Below are positions 54,301-63,280 of a DNA stretch of 64,000 nt, piece after piece. Location: the NCBI GenBank assembly GCA_003864495.1, contig ML133456.1, forward strand, positions 186,001 through 250,000, read 5' to 3'. Each line of letters opens with the position of its first letter. The stretch's first letter is position 1. Under the pieces are notes generated by a model, which made no database searches, was not told the DNA's origin, and worked only from the letters and a program-made list of their open reading frames with translations. Made by a program: the position numbers and the translations under genes. Source of the stretch: Nemopilema nomurai. Lineage: Eukaryota; Cnidaria; Scyphozoa; Rhizostomeae; Rhizostomatidae.

Positions 54301-55673
54301 CCTTTCTATGGTTCCAGGTAAATGGAAACCAGGTTTAAAAAACAAATGAATAATTACAAAACAGGCGTGCGATTAAACACACTTCTCAGTGTGGGGAGGG
54401 GTGTACCAAGGTGTGCGAGTGCGATCGCACGCCTTTCCCAGGAAGGCCTGTACCATGTAAATTATTACAAACAATTTATTTCAAAGTCTCCTAAAATTGT
54501 CAAAACTTGAGTAAAATTCTATTCCATCCAACATTAGTAGAACTATATTGGCTTTATCAAGAAATGGGCTTTGAGGAAAGGAATCTAAGATCAGAGTTAT
54601 GTTATGATTCTTGTAACAAAGATTCCTTTATAAGCTTTTCAAACAGAACATCAATTCTTACCATAGGTTACACTTCCTTTCCCGTCTAAATCAAACAGTT
54701 GGAACAAAAGTCTGTATTTTGCATCTGGCTTACAAAGCAAAGCTTCAAAAGCTTGAAATTCTGGAAATGATATAAGCCTGCAATGATAGGGAATTACAGA
54801 TCAGCAAGAGGCTTCTTGTGAAAGGAATTTATCAATATTGGCTACTAAATCATAAATCTATAGATAGGGTCTACCAGATCTTTTACCTACCCATCTTTAG
54901 TCTGATCAACACACCCAACAAACAACTTGAAAGTCAAGTCATTGAAGCATGCTGCATCCATTTCAAGAAAGTCTCTCATAAAGTCAAGTGGTGTCATGTA
55001 TCGCTCCCCATTTTCCTCCACACTTGCGTACTGCAATCAAATAGGCACATATACTTTGATGAAGTGTTGGGAATCATTTGTGGTGAAACCTCTTATGCTG
55101 ACACATTGTTGAAAACCAAAGCGATTTTTGGCCATAAAAGAAAATAATTTTGCAATCATGGACAAGCCACACTGGATACAAAACAAGTAAAACTGAAAAC
55201 ACTCAAAATTCTTAATGAAAGTAAACACACTAAGGCACATACCTTGTAAAATACAACTCTCAGGTCATCAGGGTTAGCTCTTTTGACTGTATACTGAAAT
55301 TTAAAAATTCAAACATAAAATTTTATAATTGAAACCCATTTGTGGATCTCTTTGGAATTTAGTGTCTAAAATAGACTTGTATAAAAACATTTCTATTTTT
55401 CCACTCGTGCTTAATTTTAGGGGGTCAGGCTGCTGTCACTTGAGTAGAACTGATAAAACGATTACCTACTTAGATCACGCTGGAGATATCAAACAACAAT
55501 GTACCAAAATCTGTACGGGTACGGGCCTAAGGTAATGGTAATTGAAAAGGGAAACCAGTTACTATGAAAGTCAAGAAATTACCATCTGTCATACTTACGT
55601 CAAAAAGGGGTGCATCACAGCGTGCAATGCTTCGGGCAAAACTGCCTTTCAAACAGCTAAAAAAGTAATCCAT
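42391..55673 (-). CDS. SLC25A12/SLC25A13: Calcium-binding mitochondrial aspartate/glutamate carrier (aralar/citrin), complete
   Basis: Exchanges matrix aspartate for cytosolic glutamate + H+ across the inner mitochondrial membrane, feeding the malate-aspartate shuttle. Twenty exons: 55673-55599, 55293-55243, 55030-54891, 54777-54662, 52829-52690, 52585-52433, 51196-51058, 50665-50631, 50486-50425, 49511-49430, 49213-49108, 48712-48560, 47947-47895, 47629-47549, 46650-46513, 45986-45848, 43761-43706, 43504-43402, 43093-43003, 42592-42391. Phases all agree; 2115 nt, 704 residues (human paralogues ~675). The regulatory half has the Ca2+ EF-hand DQTKDGLISFPE (84-95). The carrier half has all three signatures: PIDLVK (375-380), PIEIVK (473-478), PADVIK (564-569), plus the family C-tail [10 protein letters not shown]. 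The ATG is preceded in frame by TAG. Donor after 51058 is the unusual GTCAAC. Invertebrates usually have one gene ancestral to both vertebrate paralogues, so I do not choose between A12 and A13. Confidence 0.96.
44161..45834. repeat. 15-bp minisatellite, ~111 copies, in an aralar/citrin intron
   Basis: Tandem 15-mers of three main kinds on the + strand: GATACAACGAGGGGT, AATACAAGCAGGGGT and GATACAAACAGGGGT, in the intron between exons 45986-45848 and 43761-43706. It starts about a dozen bases after the 5' splice site (GTGCGT at 45847). Because 15 is a multiple of three and the unit lacks stops in most frames, five of six frames stay open for about 480-610 codons; these are not genes. A 435-bp block is duplicated exactly (see the separate entry). 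The pre-mRNA strand carries ACCCC every 15 bases. Confidence 0.95.
44206..45075. repeat. Two perfect 435-bp higher-order repeats inside the 15-bp minisatellite
   Basis: 44206-44640 and 44641-45075 are identical by line-by-line comparison: 29 units of 15 bp each, with the same order of variants. Marker variants recur at the same offset: ACCAAGGGT at 44207 and 44642, and GGAGT at 44331 and 44766. A third, related but diverged block follows, with the same markers 555 bp (37 units) further on, at about 45197 and 45321. Identity over 435 bp means a recent duplication, or an assembly artefact. Confidence 0.85.
50087..50276. repeat. 17-bp tandem array (ACGACAGCCTCGTTAGC), ~11 copies
   Basis: Eleven near-perfect copies of a 17-base unit in the aralar/citrin intron between exons 50486-50425 and 49511-49430. 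Variants are mostly ATGACAG or ATTACAG in place of ACGACAG, and the first copy is degenerate (ACCCCGTTAGC). It begins about 150 bases past the donor. No coding role. Confidence 0.92.
51226..51429. repeat. 51-bp tandem array, four copies
   Basis: Four copies of a 51-base unit containing AAAAATGATTTCAAATGTGT and GCTTTAAGCAAAATAGGT; three are identical and the outermost has a few changes (CAATTGTGTTTACAGTTAGC). It sits in the aralar/citrin intron only about 28 bases upstream (in gene orientation) of the acceptor of exon 51196-51058, so it occupies the branch-point region. Because 51 is divisible by three it opens a 65-codon frame on the + strand, which is not a gene. Confidence 0.9.
52830..54661 (-). 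other. Intron of the aralar/citrin gene between the EF-hand exons
   Basis: AT-rich intron of about 1.8 kb between exons 54777-54662 and 52829-52690. A near-palindrome around TGCGATCGCA at about 54419-54428 is the only notable motif. Frames within it (such as 52919-53113 on the minus strand) do not match the carrier and would break the agreed splice phases. Confidence 0.6.
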
Positions 55674-58110
55674 CTCGTTCTTCTACTTGGTATCTTTTGG
55701 GTCAAGTCTTTTGGACGAAAAGCAGGAGCTTCCTTAGGCCAGCATTCTTGGAGATCCTTGACAATCGCAAATGCCGATGTGCGTAGAATAGTAGCTTGAA
55801 AACTTTATTGTAGCAAATAGCTACTAACTGTCGAAGTTGCTGTACTTTCTTTGTGAATTATAAACCTGAGCAAGATGAAACAAATGCAGTTGGGCGAGAA
55901 CAGTTGTGCTTGAGCAAAACAAGGCTTTCGGGAAGGCCTTGATTTGGAGATGCCGCGAAGCAGCGGACCAATTAGAACTGCCAGAGTGTTTACTGACCTC
56001 AGTATCATGTGATCAGTATTCCTATCTGCGTGATAGGAAATAGCGTATCCCTTTCTGCGGTCAAACCCTTTGGACGCCTTGGAGAAGCAAATTGTCAGTC
56101 TGAGCGTCTGTCAGCACATGACCAAATTTTCAAACTCAAGGTCACTGTCAGCTGGATAACCTTCCATTTTTTCATGCCATCCATCGATCCTAGTATTCTT
56201 GTGTCCACTTTCCGGCTTCAATCAATCACATGGGCTTGCCATCGTATAAGCGCCCCCCGTAAAAGCGCCACGCCCGTAGAAGCGCCGCATCAAAAGTGCC
56301 GGGCGTTGAAAATGCGCCGGGGCGCCCACTCGAGTAAATACAGTATCCCATGACTCAAAGGGCCCAACCCAAGTTCCCTCCAAGAAACAGGCCCTCACAA
56401 TTGAATGATATTGATAATTGATTTATGTTGATATAGGTACCCCTTTGATATATGACACCATTTCCAAAGTCACTGCATTTTACTTGCAGTTGCTTGCTAT
56501 GAAGCTATAAGGATTACATCGTTGATTACTCCATAACTTCCCTATGCAATGAAATTCTTGAACAACTTATAAGCTAGCTTCAGAACCTAACATACAGCAA
56601 ATCATAGGCATTCAAATGAATAATAATTGAGGATTCTTCTTGTTGTTTACATTGCAAGAAGACAACGTGCAGCAGTTTTTGTCAGTCAAGGGAAAAGGAA
56701 GTATAGTTGGAATTAAAATTCTAGATACCAATTCCAAATTCGCAGAGAAAGATAGCTCTGAAAATTTGGCCGGTTTTTGAAACCTGTGCAACCGGTCTAG
56801 ATTCACGCCTGCACTGTGTATAAAAAATAGAGTCTGGTACCAAGGGTAGAGGCAGCTATTCAGCTGATCTCAGGCCTAAACCCCAGCTGACGAAACATTA
56901 TCAAGAAATACTTTCTATAAAAGACCGGCTGGGATAACAAGCACTGGATCAACAACCCAAATCTTTTAGGAACTTCCAGATTGAAAGTTTGGCCTAGGAT
57001 TGAGCAGTTGAAACCCGACATCTATTGGTGTTAATGAAATCAAATTCGCGAACTTGAAAGGTTTGAGGTTTGAGGTTTGAGGGCTCTCCAAAGCAGCAAC
57101 AAAGTATTGTTTGTCTTTATAATTTCTGCATTTGATCCCTCGGAATTCAATAGGTATATTCGAATTGGGGAACTTCAAAATCACACGGAAACATGATTTT
57201 AATACTTAAAGCTTATTTCTCAGAGCTTGCGAGCGTCAAGAAATAACCAAAAGGTGGTCAAATGATAGGCGGTTGCGAAACCAAATTTGCGAGCGGGTTA
57301 CGAGATAAGCTCACGGCTTTCTAATGACCAATGAGCTTCCTTTTAACGACTTTTTGAAGATCCAAATTAGAAAGATGAACTCTGCTTGTCTACATAGAAT
57401 GGGGTTTTGCATAGAAATGTGAACGAACTCAAAGGGGGAAATGACAGACTAGCTTGCCCAATTATACGAAAACTGTCTTCAGTATATGTTTTGGCGCAAC
57501 CTGCAATTTCAAGGCAGCTACTGTCCTTCTGCAGAGGTTTTAGACCTCTTGATCGTGTAAACGGCAAGAACATTTATATACCACTCAACTTAGATGCAGC
57601 GTCAGGAGAACATAACGGTCGCAAGGCCACTGACCGGAGGAAGGTCCTTAAAAAAACAATAGAAGCTTCTATGACACACCTAAGCCCACTTTGTCGGAAG
57701 AAAGTTTAACAACTTTTCTGGACTCTGCTGCGATGGTTAATGCATAAATTGAAGACATGCTCACTTGATTGCACATTATGCTTCTTCGTCGTTATTTAAT
57801 GCAGTAGCAACCCCCTCGCGGCATTTTAGTCTCCTTTTGATAGCTAACAAAAGACAGCCTACACTACCAAATAATTGCCAGGGGGGTTGGATCTATCACC
57901 ACCCTGCACTCAAAAAACAAGCTTTCTTTGGTAGACAAAAAGATAAAAATGCAGAAAATGAAGTAAATGAAGTAAAGTAAAGATTGAAATTGATAATTCA
58001 GTTGGTAGCATGACATTGTCATTGTAACAATAACTCGAATAAACTAAACGCTTTATAGAATATTGACAATCATTTTGGCACTCATTTTCCAACATCTTTT
58101 TTAGCTATTG
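55674..58110. other. Interval between the aralar/citrin start and the DHCR7 stop
   Basis: Contains the promoter side of aralar/citrin and the 3' flank of DHCR7, both on the minus strand. I see no gene. A + strand frame at 57407-57709 (100 codons) has no motif. A short GC-rich phased array lies at 56250-56330 (separate entry). Confidence 0.5.
56250..56330. repeat. GC-rich phased 17-bp array with GCGCC cores
   Basis: About five degenerate units near 17 bases long, each with a GCGCC or GTGCC core after an A-run (AAGCGCC, AAAAGCGCC, AGAAGCGCC, AAAAGTGCC, AAAATGCGCC). GC content is far above the surroundings. It could be the fragment of a dispersed repeat or a CpG-rich patch upstream of the aralar/citrin start. 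Confidence 0.55.
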
Positions 58111-59367
58111 CTAGTAGATGTAAGGCACAATGCGATATGGAACTTGTTTGCAGTAGCGATCCCAGAATTCCCCATACTTTTCTCTACATCTGACGTCATC
58201 ACGGTACACGCGATGCACAAGAAGGATGGTCATGTAGATTATGTAGAAATATGGGAGCAGGTGCGTGAAACCGCATGGGAGGCAGTAGGCTAGCGAACCC
58301 ATCAAGTCCCCCACGTAATTGAAATGACGCGACAGGCCCCACCATCCTGACGTCAGGAGAGGACTTCGATGCAGTTTGCCATCCGTTGTGTAGTAGGTAG
58401 CTGGGATGTACTTGGCAGGCGCTCCCCATATCGTGCTTTTGCCTTTGGCCTGCATATCCGTCCGGAAGTTGTCTTTCTGTGAGTTTACTGACCGGAAGAT
58501 GAAGTACCCGGCACCACCCAGGCAGCAAACGAGGATCGCGCCCAAAATCGGGAGTTGAACTGGGTTGTATACCAAATAGTAGCATTGTATGGTATACATG
58601 AATGGAAGCCAAGTCAGGTCGCCCCAAGCGAGGTAGAACCCGAAGTGGTCATGCGCAATGTCAATTGTGCGCAGGTACCAATCTTCCTTGTAGAAATAGT
58701 CAACAACATACATGGCATGAAGGACGTTAACTATGATCATCGAGTTGGTGACATGGCCGTAAAGTTGAAATTGTTTGGCAGCACAAGATAAATTGATGAG
58801 TGTCCACGCAAGGATGCCTGGCCTCCCATTGAAGAACAGCTTGAAATCGAGGTTGCCGATTCTTGGGTTGTGTTCGATTCCCATGAAAAAGTCGTACACG
58901 ACAGAATCTGAAAATCGTCTGTCCCCTGCATGGGTTGGTAAGTAGTAAGCTTTTACGAACGCAAGAAGACTGAGGGCCAAGCCAGACAAGTTTGCCAGGA
59001 TGAAAAATGAGCCTAGATTATCGAAAATTATTGTTCCAGGGATAACGCCAAAGTACACCGCTATCAAGACAGCAACGTGAGTCACAATCCACGAATTAAG
59101 ACCATTGCAGTTGTACTTCAAGACATTCCCACCGGGGGTCATCTGGCCGAATCCGGTGGGTCCAGGCATAAAGAGGTAGAATAATGCTTGCACAAAAATC
59201 CATCCAAAATACAGGCAGGCACCCTCCGTCGTGACACGGGGGATAGTCGAACGCAGGAACTGCACAATCTCACCTGAGGCAATGTGTCCGAAAAACGCCT
59301 CTCCAGCGAGCTGCAACGATCCTCCGAAGTTGTGTATTGTTATGAAACAGAACCAGCAGAAAATTAT
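58111..59367 (-). CDS. DHCR7: 7-dehydrocholesterol reductase, residues ~33-450 (gene split by a transposon)
   Basis: Reduces the C7-C8 double bond of 7-dehydrocholesterol with NADPH in the ER membrane, the last step of the Kandutsch-Russell branch. One uninterrupted frame to TAG at 58111-58113. ERG4/ERG24-family signatures are clear: FKLFFNGRPGILAWTLINLS, DHFGFYLAWGD, SGWWGLSRHFNYVGDLMGSL and the C-terminal block LLPYFYIIYMTILL with VPYRIVPYIY. Multiple hydrophobic segments fit the polytopic fold. The native N-terminus lies across the transposon at 63443-63346. Excising the element with one AT gives 1353 nt and 450 residues (human 475), with no introns, unlike the intron-rich neighbours. As it stands, the ancestral protein cannot be translated from a contiguous frame, but a chimeric start exists in the element end. 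Confidence 0.93.
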   Translation of the reverse strand: MIFCWFCFITIHNFGGSLQLAGEAFFGHIASGEIVQFLRSTIPRVTTEGACLYFGWIFVQALFYLFMPGPTGFGQMTPGGNVLKYNCNGLNSWIVTHVAVLIAVYFGVIPGTIIFDNLGSFFILANLSGLALSLLAFVKAYYLPTHAGDRRFSDSVVYDFFMGIEHNPRIGNLDFKLFFNGRPGILAWTLINLSCAAKQFQLYGHVTNSMIIVNVLHAMYVVDYFYKEDWYLRTIDIAHDHFGFYLAWGDLTWLPFMYTIQCYYLVYNPVQLPILGAILVCCLGGAGYFIFRSVNSQKDNFRTDMQAKGKSTIWGAPAKYIPATYYTTDGKLHRSPLLTSGWWGLSRHFNYVGDLMGSLAYCLPCGFTHLLPYFYIIYMTILLVHRVYRDDVRCREKYGEFWDRYCKQVPYRIVPYIY

Positions 59368-59418
59368 AGGGTGTTTTCGTGTGACGTCATGCGTGTGCGC
59401 ATTTTGCAAGTCCGCCAT
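58111..59418 (-). CDS. Chimeric ORF: 17 transposon codons fused in frame to DHCR7
   Basis: ATG at 59418-59416, inside the transposon's terminal repeat, has A at -3 and G at +4 and is preceded by AAG (AAGATGGC). It reads through the element tip (17 codons, MADLQNAHTHDVTRKHP) and continues without a stop into DHCR7 from residue 33, giving 435 residues. It replaces only the short native N-terminus and part of the first membrane segment. Whether it is transcribed is unknown; the same terminal repeat has CRE-like and YY1-like motifs that could act as a promoter. An upstream TTG at 59430 keeps the frame open but is not a likely start. Confidence 0.4.
   Translation of the reverse strand: MADLQNAHTHDVTRKHPIIFCWFCFITIHNFGGSLQLAGEAFFGHIASGEIVQFLRSTIPRVTTEGACLYFGWIFVQALFYLFMPGPTGFGQMTPGGNVLKYNCNGLNSWIVTHVAVLIAVYFGVIPGTIIFDNLGSFFILANLSGLALSLLAFVKAYYLPTHAGDRRFSDSVVYDFFMGIEHNPRIGNLDFKLFFNGRPGILAWTLINLSCAAKQFQLYGHVTNSMIIVNVLHAMYVVDYFYKEDWYLRTIDIAHDHFGFYLAWGDLTWLPFMYTIQCYYLVYNPVQLPILGAILVCCLGGAGYFIFRSVNSQKDNFRTDMQAKGKSTIWGAPAKYIPATYYTTDGKLHRSPLLTSGWWGLSRHFNYVGDLMGSLAYCLPCGFTHLLPYFYIIYMTILLVHRVYRDDVRCREKYGEFWDRYCKQVPYRIVPYIY
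59366..59367. repeat. Target-site duplication AT, left copy
   Basis: AT immediately outside the AGGGTG terminus; the matching AT is at 63346-63347. Keeping one copy restores the DHCR7 reading frame exactly. Confidence 0.85.
59382..59389. promoter_or_regulatory. CRE palindrome TGACGTCA in the left terminal repeat
   Basis: A perfect 8-base CREB/ATF site, duplicated at the mirror position 63325-63332. It could serve the transposase promoter, the chimeric DHCR7 transcript, or transposase binding. The function is inferred from the motif only. Confidence 0.5.
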
Positions 59419-59423
59419 CTTGG
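59414..59423. promoter_or_regulatory. YY1-like motif (GCCATCTTGG) in the left terminal repeat
   Basis: Matches the core of the YY1 site (AAGATGGC on the minus strand), which in animals often overlaps start codons and transcription starts. Here it contains the ATG of the chimeric DHCR7 frame. The right terminal repeat has the same core at 63291-63299. Confidence 0.45.
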
Positions 59424-59534
59424 AGGACAACTTGTAGGATCCGACCAGCAGGAATATTTGTTGATATAGAAATAATTCTCTAGTTACTTGTTGACAAATT
59501 CATTCAACCTGATTCAAATAAAGATTAGGACATA

Positions 59535-61276
59535 ATGGTTAATTTTTGTGCTGTTTTCGGATGCTCAAATCGTTCTAATAGGGAGAAAAAAAGTTTTTAT
59601 CGGATCCCAAAGATTCTCGAGCATGGCGACCGACAAACGCGTTCTCTTTCCAGTGAACGAAGAAAGGAGTGGATTCTAAGGATCAATCGAAAAGATTCGG
59701 ATTTATCAGCCTCACATTATCGTATTTGCTCAGATCACTTCGTTTCAGGTAAGTTTTCAATTTCATAGAGATTTAAAATAAATAGGCCTAATTGTGACTT
59801 AGCTTCCTTTTGATATGCGTTAGAATGTCAAACACATTGAACTGTTTATATAGCCAAGCTATGAAATGTCATCTCTTTGATCATGTCATTCCATTTTTAC
59901 CTAGTCCTTTTTCATGTTTGATAAAGGCCTTTAGACCAGACGTTAGTCAACCGTAATATTTGTCTTTTTCAGGTAAGCCCTCTGCACTTTGCGATAGAAA
60001 TAATCCTGACTGGATACCAACACAAAATCTTGGACATACAAAGTTTAAGTCAGGAGATGGTAGATGCATTGATAGGTACAACAGGCAGCAATCAAGGCAA
60101 AAGCGCAAAAGAGAATGTGCTATCCTCCATGAGGAAAAAAGTGCAAAAAAAGTGCTTGTCACGACTGCTGCACAAGGCTCTGCAACAGAGGATTTGCCAG
60201 TGGCTGCTACAGGGGACTTATCAACACCAGAGGTCAATTTTGTGGAAGAAGCAATTTATAATGCAGAGTGTCAAACAGACATGTCAGGAACTGACATTCA
60301 AATTTTGCAGGCTGAATGTCATGCATTGCAAAAACAATTGCAGATGTTGAGGAAAGCAAATGCTAATCTTGCTTTTGGCACTGAAGCTTACTTTGACTCA
60401 GATGATAAAGTCTTATTGTACACAGGGCTTCCAAACAAAACATTACTAACGACATTGTTTCAGTTTTGTAAGCCAGTGATCACTGTCAATGCTAATTCAG
60501 TGCTTTTCCCATTTCAAGAAATGGTGCTTACCCTCTGCAGATTGAGGCTCAACTTGAATATAAAAGATCTTGCATACAGATTTAATGTGTCATACACAAC
60601 AGTCTCTAAGATATTCCACAAATGGATAGACATTTTATTTTGCAGACTGCAGAAGATGATAAAATGGCCTGAACGAGAACAGCTAATTGAAACAACACCC
60701 ATGTCTTTTCGCAAGATATTTGGCACAAAAGTTGCAATAATAGTGGATTGTTTTGAAGTGTTCATACATCGTCCGACAAATCTCAAAGCACGTGCTCAAA
60801 CTTGGTCATCATATAAACATCACAACACAGCTAAATTCCTGATAGGCATCTGCCCACAAGGTGTAATTTCCTTCATTTCAAATGCTTGGGGTGGCAGAGC
60901 CAGCGACAAATACATCACTGAACACTGTAATTTGCTTGATAATCTACTGCCAGGAGATTTTGTTTTAGCTGATCGTGGCTTTGATATAAGTGAATCAGTT
61001 GGATTTTACTATGCTGAAGTTAAATTGCCTGCTTTTACGAAGGGGAAAAAGCAATTATCTGCAATGGATGTTGAGTACAGCAGGAGAATTGCATCCATAA
61101 GAATTCATGTTGAACGTGTTATAAGCCTGCTTCGCAACAAATATAGCATTTTACAATCAACACTTCCATTAGATTATATGATTAAAAAAGATAACAGTTT
61201 ATGTACTATTGACAAAATTGCAACTGTTTGTGCAGCACTTTGCAACTGGTGTCCATCTGTTATACCATTTGATTAA
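59535..61276 (+). CDS. Transposase with THAP zinc finger and DDE_Tnp_4-type catalytic domain
   Basis: Two exons, 59535-59748 and 59973-61276, joined at TCAG|GTAAGT and TTTTTCAG; 1518 nt, 505 residues. The N-terminal THAP finger has C5, C10, C65 and H68 (C2CH) and the usual following block SGKPSALCDRNNPDW. A coiled-coil-like stretch follows (QAECHALQKQLQMLRKA), then a helix-turn-helix-like segment (LAYRFNVSYTTVSKIFHKW). The catalytic domain has D330 (VAIIVDCFEVF), D405 (GDFVLADRGFD) and E452 (RIHVERVISLL), the expected DDE triad of the IS5/Harbinger-related family. It would bind the element ends and cut and join DNA in the nucleus. The frame has no disabling mutation. The intron boundary splits the Gly after HFVS in the THAP finger. 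Confidence 0.93.
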
Positions 61277-63261
61277 CTACATTTGGGTGCCTTTTTCCTT
61301 GTAAAATTGTTAAGTTCTTTTGATAAGGAACAGTCTGGACAAAACCACTTTTTTCTTTTGGGTGCTTCTACGAGCTCTAAACATTCCATATGAAACCATT
61401 CATATGGGCAGTGTTCATTGTCACATGCAATCATGCTGCCCTTTTCTGGACCTTCGCAGTAGCAAAATGTGTCCCTGGGAGATTCATTATCTTGTGACAG
61501 ACATGCCTTGGGTACAGGGGTTCTTGGTCTTGAGTAAAATTTCCCAAGTAGTTCTACCATGACTGAATTGAAAAATATACATCTTGATTTCACAATGCAT
61601 TCATCAATAAATTTTGAGTCAAATGTGATTCTTTCCAGAAACCAATCTTTTTCAGTCCAGATAAAGAGGTCACAATACCGCCTGTTTGTGCAAAACATTT
61701 GAGCTTGAACTTGATAGAAGTATGGATGGGTCCTCTTTAATCTGGTCTCTTGTCCATCATCTGTTAAACAAAATTTGTTTTGGGAATGTATGGCTTCAAA
61801 AACAAATTGGTCCTTTACACAAAATGGACACTTTATTTCAAGGCACCCTTCTCCACAGCAATCACAATTTATTAATGCATCTGGTGTTGCAGCAATGTGT
61901 GGCTCTTTTACTGAAATAAACAACCCTGAATCCTCAATGCTGAATTGTTTGTGAATGTCCTTTACACTGTTGAAATACTCCTTTCTTGCTTGCTTCTCGT
62001 GTTTGCATCCCCAGTCAGTTTGTTTAGACCAAAATCTGCTATTCTCTGGGTAGCAAATGCTTTTTATCAAACTCAGTGCTGGCTGGGCAGGGTCAGTTCT
62101 ACATACTGCATGTAACTTGGATGCAGTCACCCTTCCAGCTCTCAAATTAAACCACATCTTGCTAAAATTTTGCTTTGTGGTTTCTCTTTGAGCTACAGCA
62201 ACTTGTTCTGGTGATACTTGTATATCAACAGTCTGTGACATATCAAGTAATTCTTTATAGCTTTTGCTCAGATTAGCTACATCATATAGCTCAGAAAACA
62301 ACTTTGGAATTACTGTTACCAAGGATTTTGGTTTATATGTCTTAGAGAACGGTGGCACAATTGACAAAATTGATGGTCTGCTCCCAGAGGCATTCAGTTG
62401 CGCGTAAAGCTCATCCAGCTCATGGTCACTAGGGCTTCCTAAAACTTGAGTTGCTTTTGAAGATTGTTCTCCCTGTCTCTTTGTATGGCACTCAGACAGC
62501 AAGGAAATTTTTTTGTCTAAATGCTTTTTTTTCATTTTTGGGGAAGTGAAGTCAATGTCCTTTATTTCACTATATTCAATTCCTTTTGTACTGCCTGGTA
62601 TTGACCAGTAGGCCTTTTTCTCTGTCACGGTTCTCCCATCTCTCAATCTTACAGCATATTCCACAAAAAAAAGAACTGCGGCTACATGAGAACATGATTC
62701 TCCGAGGCCAGCCATGCAGCTACAATGTGCTGATAAAATACTGCCTCCTTTGTCAGCAATAATCCAGCAAACTGGTGGAGTTTCTGACAACCTTTGCGAA
62801 TGGCAAACCTAAGAAGCAATAGTCTAAATTAGAGGAATATGGAAGGATATGAAATAAAGTTAACATGTTCAAAAAGTTGTTAAAAACTAGTATGTTTGTT
62901 GTCGGCTTCTTGATATAAATTTGGTCAGTAAATACAAACTTACCTTTCCTGTAATGATCACATTTTTCATATCAGATCTTGAATAAACCAAAACTTCTCT
63001 GACCCACCCGCATACGAAATGATTGTATGACTCTAAACTCTTGTAGTTCTTTAGATCTTCTTTAGTCACGGGGCTTGGAGCAAATAACAAATAATTGACA
63101 ATATCGGGATAACCAACTGACGGGAAATCTTCATATTTCGCAGACAAATCGTTCTTCTTTAGCGAAAAAGGATCGATTCCACATACTTCTTCAATTTTTT
63201 CCAAATATCGTTTCTTACTTTGGTTATCCAAAGCACCGAAGTACGCACTTTTGGTAGCCAT
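61273..63261 (-). CDS. Transposon accessory protein: SWIM finger + YqaJ-type nuclease + PHD finger
   Basis: Two exons, 63261-62944 and 62808-61273, joined at AAG|GTAAGT and CTTCTTAG; 1854 nt, 617 residues. ATG at 63261 (MATKSAYFGALD) is chosen over the open frame extending to 63318, which has no ATG upstream. A SWIM zinc finger has C135, C137, C145 and H147 (CSCMAGLGESCSH). A YqaJ/lambda-exonuclease-like PD-(D/E)xK domain spans roughly 325-470, with LRAGRVTAS and catalytic D416 (ATPDALI), E430 and K432 (LEIKCP). A PHD-type finger sits near 565-607 (CDNEHCPYEWFHMEC ... WFCPDC). The likely role is a nuclease that helps transposition, possibly targeting chromatin through the PHD finger; that role is inferred. 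Its TAA overlaps the transposase TAA in the palindrome TTAA at 61273-61276. Confidence 0.9.
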
Positions 63262-63280
63262 GACAAGAAGGCGTTTGTTG

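Larger units (their letters stand above)
59368..59430. repeat. Left terminal inverted repeat of the transposon
   Basis: 63-base imperfect repeat, partner of 63281-63345. The outer 21 bases and inner 16 bases match well, with a diverged middle. It carries a perfect CRE palindrome TGACGTCA (59382-59389) and GCCATCTTGG (59414-59423), and encodes 17 in-frame codons joined to DHCR7 on the minus strand. Confidence 0.9.

Noticed and set aside
58111..59430. DHCR7 starting at 59430 as a normal 439-residue gene
   Set aside because: The first codons are transposon terminal repeat, the apparent start is TTG, and the native N-terminus is across the element at 63443.
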